This document shows, one piece after another, positions 1 through 10,573 of a stretch of DNA of 64,000 nucleotides; position 1 is the stretch's first letter; every line of letters begins with the position of its first letter. Source of the stretch: Ctena decussata (Eukaryota; Mollusca; Bivalvia; Lucinida; Lucinidae); contig OZ022499.1 in the NCBI GenBank assembly GCA_963989385.1, positions 81,581,903-81,645,902 of the forward strand. Direction: 5' to 3'. The position numbers and the translations under genes were made by a program. Below the pieces are notes generated by a model. It made no database searches and was not told the DNA's origin. It was given only the letters and a program-made list of their open reading frames with translations.

Positions 1-553
1 TTATCACTGGTTCTCCAAACATTTGGATTAAATCATGTACAGACAGTTTCTTCTCATTTATATCACCAGAAGCTAATCTGAGTTCTCTGATACTTGGATT
101 ATGAACATCTTCAGAATTTTTAACAGTTTTGGAATCATCCTGCGATGTCCTTATGGGCAAAATACCTTCAGACATTTTTCTGTCTATAAATCTACAACCT
201 TTCATTCAATCACTGTTCAGTATTTCTTTTCAACTTGATTTAGTCAAGCCAAGTTTTCAGGCATTCAAAGCAGTATGATCAATATCATCAAAATCTAGTC
301 TATCAACATGGGCACTTTCAACAGCTGCTACTGTTTTACTGACCTTATTACAAGAGGGCTTCTTACTTGACAATCTTTCTTTACAACTACTAAAATCTCC
401 TAACATGCACATCGACTCAGTTACTCACAGAAACTTTTCTCATGCCAAAATTGTCAGACAACTTTCTCTAATACTCCTAGTGTCACCATCAGATAACCCT
501 TTTCCAGACCCTTTCAGGTATACATAAAACATTTTGGCTATCTGGCCCCAAGG
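1..553 (-). pseudogene. Decayed coding-like frame with five in-frame TGA codons, cut by window edge
   Basis: Read on the minus strand from 553 to 1, one frame stays in phase for about 184 codons and is interrupted only by TGA (at 442-440, 427-425, 259-257, 232-230 and 208-206), never by TAA or TAG. The translation looks protein-like, with charged and hydrophilic stretches. The last 68 codons (205 to 1) are fully open, start with ATG and contain the string SVHDLIQMFGEPV before running off the window. Four of the five TGAs have a neighbourhood that would suit arginine (CGA), as expected if CpG decay turned CGA into TGA. I do not recognise the protein. It could be a dead gene copy, an exon joined to flanking non-coding DNA, or chance. 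A foldback element begins just upstream at about 557. Confidence 0.35.
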
Positions 554-556
554 CTA

Positions 557-656
557 ACAAACTTGAGTAAATTCTCAAACTCATGCTCGGAAGCAGCCAA
601 TCAGTGTGCTTTATTTTGAGTTTGAGACTATTCTCAAGTTTTATAACCTCGAACCC
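557..656. mobile_element. Foldback element, family E copy 1
   Basis: About 100 bp ending in the arm 'tctcaagttttataacctcgaa', with 'gccaatcagtgtgctttatt' inside. The same sequence recurs at 2926-3048 and 46707-46840, where both arms are better preserved. This copy is shortened on its left side. No coding capacity. Confidence 0.6.
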
Positions 657-740
657 TGATGTAAATCCACCTGTTATGATTTTATGTGCACAGCTGCAAA
701 TAAGGAGATATTTTTGATGATAATTCTGGCCTACAATTTC

Positions 741-1985
741 TAGATTCTCTATACAATCAGAAACCCCTCATCATAACCTTCTTAACAGCAGAACCTGACC
801 TGGCTAGTATTTCTAGATTCTCTACACAATCAAAAACCCCTCATCATAACCTTCCAAACAGCAGAACCTGGCCTGGCTAGTATTTCTTGATTCTCTACAC
901 AATCAAAAACCCCTCATCATAACCTTCCAAACAGCAGAACCTGACCTGGCTAGTATTTCTAGATTCTCTATACAGTCACAAACCCCTCATCATAACCTTC
1001 CAAACATCAGAACCTGACCTGGCTACTATTTCTAGATTCTCTATTCAATCAAAAACCCCTCATCATAACCTTCCAAACAGCAGAACCTGACCTGGCTAGT
1101 ATTTCTAGATTCTCTATACAGTCACAAACCCCTCATCATAACCTTCCAAACAGCAGAACCTGACCTGGCTAGTATTTCTAGATTCTCTATACAGTCACAA
1201 ACCCCTCATCATAACCTTCCAAACATCAGAACCTGGCCTGGCTAGTATTTCTAGATTCTCTATACAATCAAAAACCCCTCATCATAACCTTCCAAACATC
1301 AGAACCTGACCTGGCTACTATTTCTAGATTCTCTATTCAATCAGAAACTCCTCATCATAACCTTCCAAACAGCAGAACCTGGCCTGGCTAGTATTTCTTG
1401 ATTCTCTATACAGTCACAAACCCCTCATCATAACCTTCCAAACATCAGAACCTGACCTGGCTACTATTTCTAGATTCTCTATTCAATCAGAAACTCCTCA
1501 TCATAACCTTCCAAACATCAGAACCTGACCTGGCTACTATTTCTACATTCTCTATTCAATCAGAAACCCCTCATCATAACCTTCCAAACAGCAGAACCTG
1601 GCCTGGCTAGTATTTCTTGATTCTCTACACAATCAAAAACCCCTCATCATAACCTTCCAAACATCAGAACCTGACCTGGCTACTATTTCTAGATTCTCTA
1701 TTCAATCAGAAACTCCTCATCATAACCTTCCAAACATCAGAACCTGACCTGGCTAGTATTTCTAGATTCTCTACACAATCAAAAACCCCTCATCATAACC
1801 TTCCAAACATCAGAACCTGACCTGGCTACTATTTCTAGATTCTCTATTCAATCAGAAACTCCTCATCATAACCTTCTAAACAGCAGAACCTGACCTGGCT
1901 AGTATTTCTAATCATAACTGAACCTGACCTATCTAGTATTCCTAGACTCCCTATACAATCAGAAATCCCTCATCATAACCTTCAT
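741..1985. repeat. 73-bp minisatellite, about 16 copies
   Basis: Successive copies of 'tagattctctatacaatc' start at 741, 814 and 887, which gives a 73-bp period. Each unit continues through 'cctcatcataaccttccaaa' and 'agaacctgacctggctag'. Units alternate between a few variants (caaacagcag/caaacatcag, gacctgg/gcctgg), in the manner of higher-order amplification. The array decays after about 1912 and ends near 1985. No open frame runs through it. Confidence 0.95.
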
Positions 1986-2050
1986 AACAAGCACCTCATA
2001 AGAACTGAGTGGATGGGTGACAAAAGCTACATAATATACGCATTAATATA

Positions 2051-2289
2051 TGAGCCGCGACACGACAAAACCAACAATGTGGTCGTGCGCACTGTGCAGA
2101 CTCAGATCAGTCTAGGTTTCTGCCAAGTTTGATCAGACCCTTCGTTAAGTGCTCAAAGGGTAGCTAAGGGTCTAAGATACCTTCATGCGGACAGCGAAGA
2201 CTCTGATCAGACTGGGCGGATGCCCAGGCTGATCTGAGTCTGCGCCGGGCGCACAACCACATTGTTGGTTTTGTCGCGTCGCGGCTCAT
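2051..2289. mobile_element. Foldback MITE, family A copy 1
   Basis: A 239-bp near-palindrome. It begins 'tgagccgcgacacgacaaaa' and ends with the reverse complement '...ttttgtcgcgtcgcggctca'. The arms contain 'gactcagatcag' and 'ctgatctgagtctgcgc', and a short unpaired centre contains 'gctaagggtctaag'. There is no coding sequence. The family recurs seven times in this window. Confidence 0.85.
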
Positions 2290-2387
2290 ATGACTATCCA
2301 ACAAATCTGTCACACACAGTCGGACTGTATGGGACAGCCAACTGGTTATTAGCTCTACACATATGCAATGATCTAAATATATATATA

Positions 2388-2626
2388 TGAGCCGTGACAT
2401 GAGAAAACCAACAAAGTGGTTGTGCACCCAGCGCAGACTCAGATCAGCTTGGGCATCTGCCCAATCTGATCAGAGTCTTCGCTGTCCGCATGAAGCTAGC
2501 TTAGACCCTTAGCTACCATTTAAGCCCACAGAAAAAACTTTGATCTGATTGAGTGGATACCCAGGCTGATCTGAATCTGCGCTGGGCGCACAACCACTTT
2601 GTTGGTTTTCTTGTGTCACGGCTCAT
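2388..2626. mobile_element. Foldback MITE, family A copy 2
   Basis: The same 239-bp palindromic structure as at 2051-2289 and only about 100 bp from it. The ends are 'tgagccgtgacat' and 'ttgtgtcacggctca'. Both copies sit next to short (AT) runs. Confidence 0.85.
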
Positions 2627-2925
2627 ATGTACTATTGTATGTAATCTGTTTGATGAGGTAAGCAACAGTGTTTCTGACATTTCATTCAAATGAGATTCCA
2701 TGAAGATATCCCAAACTGAGTTATGGTGTACACAAGAACGTTTACAGATGCCGGATGGACTGCACCATGACATAATACGTCCGTTTTTTTTCAATACTGG
2801 GGTGTAAAAACTAGATCTGAGAAGCTATCTGATTTAGTCTACTAAGTTTTATTGTGTTCTCATATATTGGACCATGGCAGAGTCTGAGCCTATTGTTTTT
2901 GTGAGACCAAAGTCTAACCCAAGAT

Positions 2926-3048
2926 TCGAGGTTATAAAACTTGAGAATAATCTCAAACTCAAAATAAAGCACACTGATTGGCTGCATCCGAGCATGTGCT
3001 CAGAAGCAGCCAATCAGTGTGCTTTATTCACTTGACAATGATCTCAGC
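2926..3048. mobile_element. Foldback element, family E copy 2
   Basis: Begins 'cgaggttataaaacttgag'. The centre is palindromic: 'gcacactgattggctgc' is followed by 'gcagccaatcagtgtgc' around 'atgtgctcaga'. The right arm is degraded. No gene. Confidence 0.7.
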
Positions 3049-3050
3049 AA

Positions 3051-4617
3051 ACTGAACAGCAAAACTGACACACAGACAGACTGGCAAAGTATTTGAGTCA
3101 TCTAAATGAAATTTATACAAACCTGTAGGGCACAATACGGTGGTAAACTGCCAAAAAAATATCCATGGCAACATCCAGCCTTAGAATGTAACAATATATC
3201 TATGGAAACAATGTTTCAATAACAGTATCATTTATTGTAGTCATTATATGTACGTTCTAAAATAGTGGTTGATATTTCAGAGACAAAATTCACAAATTAT
3301 CAAAATATTTCTGGCAAGACGGACAAGATTACGGGAGTATAGCCAGCAAATCCCTCCATGCCTTAACTCTATTCATGTTCTTCCAACAGATACAGAATTT
3401 TGTCAGTCTCTGAGAATTATCCTGTCTACAAATTGTCTTATGCCCTGTCTTGTTTGTCAAGAAAATTTGTAACCATGGCAACCAGATCTCTTGGAAATCC
3501 CAAGAAATGCCAAAAGTAATAAATGTCTAAATCAAGAAGACTGCAAAGTCTAATACAGGTCAATTATCACACAAAAGTATCTTCCAAATTGACAAACTAA
3601 TAACTATTCACTTTAATACAAAAAATTAAAGTATTTGCTCCCAAATGAATGAAATCATTTGATGAGGTTTTTATATTCCTATGTGTTTTTATATTCCTTA
3701 TAAATGTAGCATACTGCCTGAAGCCAAGCATAATGTCCAAACGATTTAAATTAAATGAAACTGAACTTGTCCAAGTCTTAATTTATCAGGTGAAATACCT
3801 ATATGGTATCTGATAACACATCTTTAGTGATCGGTGGATCATTATCAAACTATGGTACATCAACCTTTCACACTCAATGGACATGAAAATCTCCATGTCT
3901 ATTCTGCCACTGTCTCAAAAGTTTATGTCCTGAATTTTTGTGAACAAAGTATGATATTAACCAGTAGGTTATCTATCACAATAAACATATTACACCATAA
4001 TGCACCAGTCATTTGCATTCACAGCTACCCCAGGACCTGGGAATAGCAGTGATATTGTTTTATTGTGGGTTTTTTCAGCACAGCCCTGTTCCGGAGCCTG
4101 CAATGTGGGCACAATGTTTTGGTCAAATTACTGCTGAAAGCTCTGGCATCTAAGGGACTTTATTCCATCCTTAATGTTAAAAACAAATGCCATCTATTTT
4201 GACAGGCTGTCAAAAGCCCCATGATCCATGGCACTGCGGGTACATGGCAATGATGAAAGCACCATTATCCCCTGTAGTTCCTGGGCCCACAGGAAGATAT
4301 TTACAAATGACTGGTGCGTAACATCCCAAAGTTTGCTGACGTCTTAACCCTCACACAAATTTACAAACATTTAAGGTGCACCAGGATGTTTTGCTGCAAC
4401 TTTTTAATGAAGGGGAACAACTTTTGAGACTACCTGTTTGCTTTTTGAAAGCCCTTCCAAAATGGGGTCCACTCTTTAAAAAAACTTTTCTGTAAATGCT
4501 GATCCTCATTGAAGTAAAAAGTAGTGGGTAGTAAACGCCTACCATATGTAGGACACATTATATGAAATATGGAGCCATCCTCTCTGCAATCCCTCTCTTT
4601 TCACTTTGATTCAAAAA
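3051..4617. other. Intergenic/intronic stretch, no supported gene
   Basis: AT-rich sequence with short open frames only (the longest is 70 codons) and no convincing exon. The stretch around 4379-4470 ('gaaggggaacaacttttgag') resembles 60119-60190 and so is probably an old dispersed repeat. Confidence 0.6.
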
Positions 4618-5064
4618 TAGGTTCCCAGGCCATTTACTGCTCATAGGTTCCCAGCCATGCCATTTACTGCTCATACCTGGTTCCCAGGCCATTTACTGCT
4701 CATACCTGGTTCCAAGTCCATTTACTGCTCATAGGTTCCCAGTCCATTTACTGCTCATTGGTTCCCAGGCCATTTACTGCTCAAAGGTTCCCAGTCCACT
4801 TACTGTTCATACCTGGTTCCCAGGCCATTTACTGCACATAGGTTCCCAGTCCATTTACTGCTCATAGGTTCCCAGTCGATTTACTGCTCATACCTGGTTC
4901 CCAGGCCATTTACTGCTCAAAGGTTCCCAGTCCATTTACTGCTCATACCTGGTTCCCAGGCCATTTACTGCTCAAAGAGTTCCCAGTCCATTTACTGCGA
5001 CTACGTCTCATACGTTCCCAGTCCATTCACTGCTCATAGATTCCCAGTCCATTTCCTGCTCACT
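4618..5064. repeat. 24-30-bp minisatellite
   Basis: About 17 imperfect copies of 'ggttcccaggccatttactgc' followed by 'tcatacct' or 'tcata'. The spacing switches between about 24 and 29 bp depending on whether the extra 'cctg' is present. It is not translatable throughout. Confidence 0.95.
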
Positions 5065-5218
5065 GAGAAGGGAGGCAAAAATGAACATGGTACAATTGCT
5101 TCCCCAGAAATGGTTTCTATGCACCTTAAATGTTGACAGAGTTAATGACTACATGTTGGTCTGATTCTTTAGATAGGCATTAACGTCAGCAAATGCATTG
5201 CAAAAAGGTGGCTATAGC

Positions 5219-5622
5219 TTATACTCTGTTTAGACGATACCTGTTTCGATTCGGAACAGATTGCTCCGTAATAAGGTAATCCGAAGCGAACCCACTTGTC
5301 TGTTTAGACTATACCGTTTTCGATTCGGTGCAAGTTACTTCGCAGTAAAGTAAATGCAGCATGCTCGATTGTTAACATGACCTAAACATGCCCGAGGTCA
5401 GTACAAAAATAAATTTTAATGCGGATTCGTTTCGGTTTGCTGTTTAGACACGACTTTTAATCCGAAGTAAAAGTTAATTCGGTTTCGATCCAAGGTACTC
5501 TGTAGGATTAGTTTACTCCGAATTAGTTTTTAATTCGAATTAGATTTGCTAGTGTAAACAGTTAATTCGAAGCGAATTCGGATTCGATTCGGATTAAAAC
5601 TCTAGTCTAAACAGGGTATAAG
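5219..5622. mobile_element. TIR/foldback element rich in 'gattcgga' motifs
   Basis: A 404-bp segment bounded by 'ttatactctgtttagac' and its inverted form 'gtctaaacagggtataag'. The same terminal motif recurs inside in both orientations (near 5290 and 5440). The interior is built of variants of 'gttttcgattcgg' and 'ccgaagcgaat'. No transposase is present, so it looks non-autonomous. Confidence 0.75.
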
Positions 5623-5961
5623 ACTCACACCAGTCTGTGAATACATGCAGTCTAGCCAGAATCTTCCTGTTATGACAGTAGGTTCCTCAGGATCCATTCA
5701 TGATGTGTGTAAATGGCAAAGACTCTGGTCAGACTGCACAAACTTCTTTTAGACAAAACAGGAGTAGACAAAACTGGAGTAGGCAGTATGGGAGTATACC
5801 ATGTTAATTTCATGCCCCATAAAATCTTAATGCAAGTTCAGTGCATGTGACTCAAAATTGATTCATGTTTCATATAAACATATCAATATTTATATGATTA
5901 ATGGCCTTGTCATATGCAAACTATTTATTGTCATCTTACAGATAATCAAAGAAAGACTTAA
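5623..5961. other. No recognisable feature
   Basis: AT-rich spacer. It includes a small tandem of 'gacaaaacaggagta' near 5752-5790. No exon or RNA gene seen. Confidence 0.5.
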
Positions 5962-6158
5962 TTAACTCTTTAAGCCCCGGTGACGCAATTAGCAAAATTT
6001 GCAAACAGCATAGATCCTGATGAGGCGGCTCATAATGAGCCGCCTCATCTAGATCTACACTGTTTGCCCTCTAGTCTTTGAATTCTCAATATTAAAAGTC
6101 TTGGACAAGGCATTTTTTTTTTATTTTTGCAGACGTAAATTTTGTCATCTGCTTTTTG
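5962..6158. mobile_element. Foldback MITE, family B copy 1
   Basis: Begins 'ttaactctttaagccccgg'. The central hairpin 'gatgaggcggctcataatga' continues into its inverse. It ends near 'cagacgtaaattttgtcatc'. The right terminus is partly lost. The family has about ten copies in the window. Confidence 0.8.
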
Positions 6159-6220
6159 TAAACTTTTTTTTCATTTCACAGTCCCTCTATTGCTATAGTG
6201 CATTGGGGTGCTGAATGATT

Positions 6221-6430
6221 TAACCCTTAATGGGCCAAAAAGCAGATGACAAAATTTACGTCTGCAGAAATTTAAAAAAATGTTTTGTTCAAGCTATATC
6301 ATACTGAGAATTCAAAGACTATAGGGCAAACAGTATAGATCCAGATGAGGTGGCTCATTATGAGCCACCTCATCTCGATCTACACAGTTTGCGAATTCAA
6401 CAATTATTCATTTTTGGGCTTTAAGGTTTA
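6221..6430. mobile_element. Foldback MITE, family B copy 2
   Basis: Begins 'taacccttaatgggccaaaa' and ends 'ttttgggctttaaggttta'. The central palindrome is 'gatgaggtggctcattatga' plus its inverse. It is adjacent to and inverted relative to copy 1, so the pair forms a larger inverted arrangement. Confidence 0.8.
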
Positions 6431-6667
6431 GGAAAGAGATGACCTTGTTAGGTGACAGACATCAATCATTACAAATTAAGGTTCAATATTGGAGCTATAC
6501 ACAGAAACTGCAGATGATCAGTCATAAACTGACAGTATAAACATAATTAGAAAATCATTCATCATCCCCAACAGCTGATTGCCTATTGGAATTTTGCATT
6601 TATGTCACAGTATTTATTTTCATATCTGGTACACATGAAATACAGATGTGCAGTTGTTCAAAACAGG

Positions 6668-6938
6668 GTGAGTAAGTGATCTCGGGTTTAATGTCCCACC
6701 AACACATAGGTCATACCCAGCAGGCACACATTATGTCGAAATGACGTCGTACTGACGTTGATGCGGCGTCATTACGTTGCATAGATGTCAGTAAGACATC
6801 ATTTCAACGTCATGTGCCTGCTGGGTATAGAGATGGGGACCTCATCCAAACCACCCGGATGAGTGGGGAATAGAATGTGTGACCCTAATGAGCAAACCAC
6901 TACTACTGCCATTCCTAACACCCAATAATCAACTGCAT
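6668..6938 (-). mobile_element. SINE remnant interrupted by a CRE-rich palindrome
   Basis: The left part 'ctcgggtttaatgtcccacc' matches the SINE at 63071-63234. The right part (6828-6938, 'gggacctcatccaaaccacc') appears to be the rest of the same kind of element. Between them lies the palindrome at 6715-6827, so the foldback inserted into an older SINE. The tRNA-like head is degraded. Confidence 0.5.
6715..6827. mobile_element. CRE-rich palindromic MITE, family C copy 1
   Basis: A 113-bp palindrome with ends 'acccagcaggcac' and 'gtgcctgctgggt'. The interior is a string of 'gacgtc', 'gacgttgatgc' and 'aacgtca' motifs. No coding capacity. Confidence 0.85.
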
Positions 6939-6940
6939 AA

Positions 6941-7050
6941 TCCCAGCAGGCACATAACGTCAAAATGACGTCGAACTGACGTTGATGCGACGTAGTAACG
7001 TCACATCGACATCGGTGCGACGTCATTTTAACGTCATGTGCCTGCTGGGA
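6941..7050. mobile_element. CRE-rich palindromic MITE, family C copy 2
   Basis: Ends 'tcccagcaggcac' and 'gtgcctgctggga'. The interior repeats 'aatgacgtcgaactgacg' and 'cgacgtcattttaacgtca'. Confidence 0.85.
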
Positions 7051-7545
7051 TGATATCATATAACAAAGGAAAGTAAAAGTCTCCCAAATAACAGCAGATA
7101 AGAAAGTTTCAGAAAGGACTTTCTCAAAGGATCATTTCTAATGCTCTGGAAAGACATGATGGATTATTGTCTTGCTGAGGAGGAGCAGGAGCTAGAAGCC
7201 GTAATGGGAAGTTCTGAATAAACCTGCTACACAAGTTATAAATGCAGAAAAGTGATTAGAAGACCAAACTGATGATAAACAACACCAATGGCATCCATAA
7301 TTAGGAGATCAAGGTAAAATGATAGAGATTGGGAGAGGTTCGCCTGGACCATAACAGCAAAAGCAAAAGCCTTTGAGAGAAGAGATGCTACCAAAGGATA
7401 CCGAAAATCTCATGTAACAAGGATTATGAAGAAAGATCAAAGCAGCCATTGAGGAACACAGCAAACTCCTAAACATGGTTAAGGTACAAAAAATATTGTC
7501 AAGGTCTTCAGTTCGACCATCTTACAGGGTAAAGAGAAAGGAATA
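7051..7545. other. Unassigned sequence with a short coding-like remnant
   Basis: Plus-strand 7318-7449 translates openly for about 44 codons with a charged, protein-like composition (DRDWERFAWTITAKAKAF...), then stops. No ATG-initiated gene, no splice sites and no recognised domain. It may be a transposon-protein relic. Confidence 0.25.
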
Positions 7546-7655
7546 ACCCAGCAGGCACATGGATTTGAAATGACGTCATACTGATGTCGATGCGACGTAA
7601 TGACTTCGCATCTACGTCAGTGTGACGTCATTTTGATGTCATGTGCCCGCTGGGC
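7546..7655. mobile_element. CRE-rich palindromic MITE, family C copy 3
   Basis: Ends 'acccagcaggcacatg' and 'catgtgcccgctgggc'. The interior is 'gatgcgacgtaatgac' with flanking 'gacgtca' motifs. It is the third copy within 1 kb. Confidence 0.85.
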
Positions 7656-7827
7656 AGAGGCAGACAGAGGAGAAGATGGTCAGACAGGGACGAGCTCTGT
7701 CAGCACATTAGGTGGAGTGAGGCCACTGAAGGCTCGGCAGTGGTGCACCTTGCAAGATACTGGGATAGACTAGACTAGACTAGAATTTGTAACATCTCAC
7801 AAAGTGATTATAAGAATCTTATATATT

Positions 7828-8066
7828 TGAGCTGCGACGTGACAAAAGCAACAATGTGGTTGTGCGCCCCACGCAGACTCAGATCAGCCTGGGCATTTGC
7901 CCAGTCCGATCAGACTCTTTGCTAAGCGCTTAAAGGGAAGCTAAGGGTCTAGGTTACCTCCATGTGGACAGCGAAGACTCTGATCAGACTGGGCGGATGC
8001 CCATGCTGATCTGAGTCTGCGCTGGGCGGACAACCACATTGTTGGTTTTCTCGTGTCGGGGCTCAT
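7828..8066. mobile_element. Foldback MITE, family A copy 3
   Basis: Ends 'tgagctgcgacgtgac' and 'ctcgtgtcggggctca'. The arms and centre are as in the 2051-2289 copy. Confidence 0.85.
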
Positions 8067-8261
8067 ATGAAATTTCTCCCAGTTATGTACCTGAAAGTTT
8101 TCTGCATTAGTTGGAACAGGTGAAATGTTTCAAGAATCCAATGCTAGCACTCAGAGCACACACCCTGTCAATTATGACAATGACTGAATGCTGCACTTAG
8201 TGCATAGCTGACTAATGAGGGGTGCAGTATCTGCTTTAATTGGCAAATCTCAGGAAAAGTT

Positions 8262-8548
8262 TCTGGCAATAAAAAAAGGTAAAGGTAAAGGTTTCCCATA
8301 GCCTAATAGCCGTAGGGGCAGTGGAGGTTAGAGACCCACTGTATCTTGGGCACAGCTGATGAAAGGCGGAGCCCATCTCTCTCCTTTTGCTGCTTTGTCC
8401 TTCCCTAATACGAAAAAGGTACCCATTTACTGCTGGGTTGACAGAGAGAGTATTCCAGTCGTCGCGAACTCACGACCTTCCGGTGACTTTCTGCACAATA
8501 ACCGAGCCACTCTAACCACTCGGCTACCGCGCCTCTCTGGCAATAAAA
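8262..8548 (-). mobile_element. tRNA-headed SINE (family S1) with 13-bp target duplication
   Basis: The element at 8275-8535 is flanked by the direct repeat 'tctggcaataaaa' (8262-8274 and 8536-8548). On the minus strand it starts with a tRNA-like head: box A-like 'tagccgagtggttag', box B-like 'gaaggtcgtgagttcgcgac'. A body follows, containing 'cagcagtaaatgggtacc' and 'tgtgcccaagatacagtggg'. The same body is at 60696-60958 and, truncated, at 31688-31922. It would be transcribed by RNA polymerase III and mobilised by a LINE in trans. Confidence 0.85.
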
Positions 8549-9652
8549 CACTGCAACTGTGTTTAAATATTTGAAAACAGTGTGCATTCTGATCAGCTTG
8601 TTTTAATCCAGGTATATTTTATGCAGTTAGTTTTCTGACATTGCAGGATAATTTTGTTCAAATTTAAAGGGCTGGATTTTGTTCTATCATTTTGACCCCC
8701 CCAATCTAATCCCCTCCAATAAACAAGTGATAAGAAAATCAAAGGCACCTCCTAATCACCTCATTTATTAGGGTCATAAAACAATGCAGTGCTGAAACCA
8801 CTGCCTGCCTGTGGGGCTCTAGTGGGATAAATTCTTGCATCAGTCAAAATGTATGAGATAAGAACAATATATTCTGTAATTTGTAAAATATAATTTGCTG
8901 ATAAGCAGTCAAAGAAAACTCAAATATTAATTAAAAAAAAAAAAAAAAAAGAGGAAAGGTAAAATAAACTGAATAAAAAAAGAACTTAAGAAAGAAAAAA
9001 ATAATTGAATATATTTTACAAATATTGTCTTGTATCGTCACTAAATAATTTAACTTTTTTATATATATTTCAATATGTTATTTTTAATTTTATGTTCTTA
9101 ATTTTTATTTACTTATTTTTATAATTTCATATTTATTTATTTATTTATTTTTTTGTGTGTGTGTATGTGAAGTGAGTCAAATGCTCTGTAATTTAATACA
9201 TAGCCATTATACATGTAATAATCTCAAGAAGAAAAAAAATGCAAGATTTGAAGATGAAATTTTGTTTCAGGGATCACATCAGAGACCCAAAAGACTTCAA
9301 TTTGTTAAGATTGTGAAACCAATGTTTCAAGCAGTTTGGTGACATTAAACATGTTTTTCACACCTTTGAAAACAGTGAATTGGTTAAAGTTCATTTGTTT
9401 TTACAAGACCTGACACTGTAGTTTTGTTGGTTTTAGACTGCAATTTGACAGCTATGGATTTATCATTATCAGTATTTTGTTTCCTCATGCAGAGTATATT
9501 ATTTTATTTTGACTTCTCTCATAATGAATTTTGATTGTGAAAAGGAATAGATGTGAACTTGAGATTTTGTAAACATTACCAGAATATATGTATCTAAAAT
9601 GATTTTCTACATCAAACTTTGATGAATATTAATGCCAGTAATTAAAACAAGG
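8549..9652. other. Very AT-rich stretch without a gene
   Basis: Contains a poly(A) run near 8933-8950 and T-rich simple sequence near 9050-9155. No exon or RNA gene is supported. It ends at the target site of the LTR retrotransposon. Confidence 0.6.
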
Positions 9653-9656
9653 TATC

Positions 9657-10545
9657 TGTAACAGTGTAGAATTTCATGCAAGTCTTTTAAATATTATGTA
9701 ATATTATGTGTAATGTATTTTGCAATTTGGGTTACTTTTAAAATCAAACTAAAATTTAATGTTTGTTAAATTGATGTCAGTGGTGATCTAAGCAAAACAG
9801 TTTTCTTTCGGATAAAATAATTCAATATTTTATAAACTATAAATTTAGCCAAAATTTTGTTTTACAAAATCAACTTTTCAAAATTCACACAAAAGACTAA
9901 ATAGTTTTAGGAAATGGTCAGTTAATTACTGTAAGGTGACAAGAGTTTTCTTTAGGCCTTTTTAGATGGATATTGATCAACAGGATTTGGAAGTCTTTAC
10001 TACTAGCCATTGGCATGATGGTAGTTAGCAAACAATAGTCATCTATTTCCTGGACAGGACATTTCAAGTTTGATCAATATCTATGAGGAATAAAACAGAA
10101 ATTATTTGATTGGCTAATTTTCACAAGTATTTTATGTGGCATATTTTCATTGGTCATAGATTCATGTTTTTGATTACTTTCATATTCTATTAATTTTTGA
10201 AATTCAGTCTTAGGTTAGCCATGTGATGTGATGGGTCGTTTTCCCTGGGAAGCTCATCCCTTAAACTTTGGGGAAAACGATGCCACTTGGGAATTCAAAT
10301 TATTAACGCTAAATTGTTAAAAGAAAAATCAGAAGTCAAAACATTGTCTACACTTTGAACATTTGTCTTCAACATAAAAATATATACAACTACTAAAAGA
10401 AAGAAGGACTTTGTGTTTCATTCCAACTAAGGCTAAAGTATTAGCCTGACCCCCTGTAACTGACAAGGCAACTTGGCACAAGGGTTTCCTAAAAGAGCTA
10501 ATTCCCCAATGGCAAAATAGGGGCCCTGTGCCAACGTTGGTTACA
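9657..10545 (+). repeat. 5' LTR
   Basis: 889 bp, TGTAAC...GTTACA. By eye it is identical line by line to the 3' LTR at 18727-19615. It contains 'gaggaataaaac' (possible polyadenylation signal) near 10085 and a hairpin around 'gtcgttttccc'/'ggggaaaacgat' at 10234-10281. Confidence 0.97.
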
Positions 10546-10553
10546 GACTTGGA

Positions 10554-10573
10554 TGGAGAATCAACGGGTATCG
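10554..10573 (+). other. Primer-binding site
   Basis: Eight bases after the 5' LTR lies a 20-mer beginning TGGAGAATC. Its reverse complement ends in CCA and contains 'cgataccc', which has the form of a tRNA T-loop, as expected for the 3' end of a tRNA primer. The tRNA species was not identified. Confidence 0.75.

Noticed and set aside
741..1985. CRISPR-like regular repeat array
   Set aside because: There are no unique spacers: the whole 73-bp unit is repeated, and the setting is eukaryotic.
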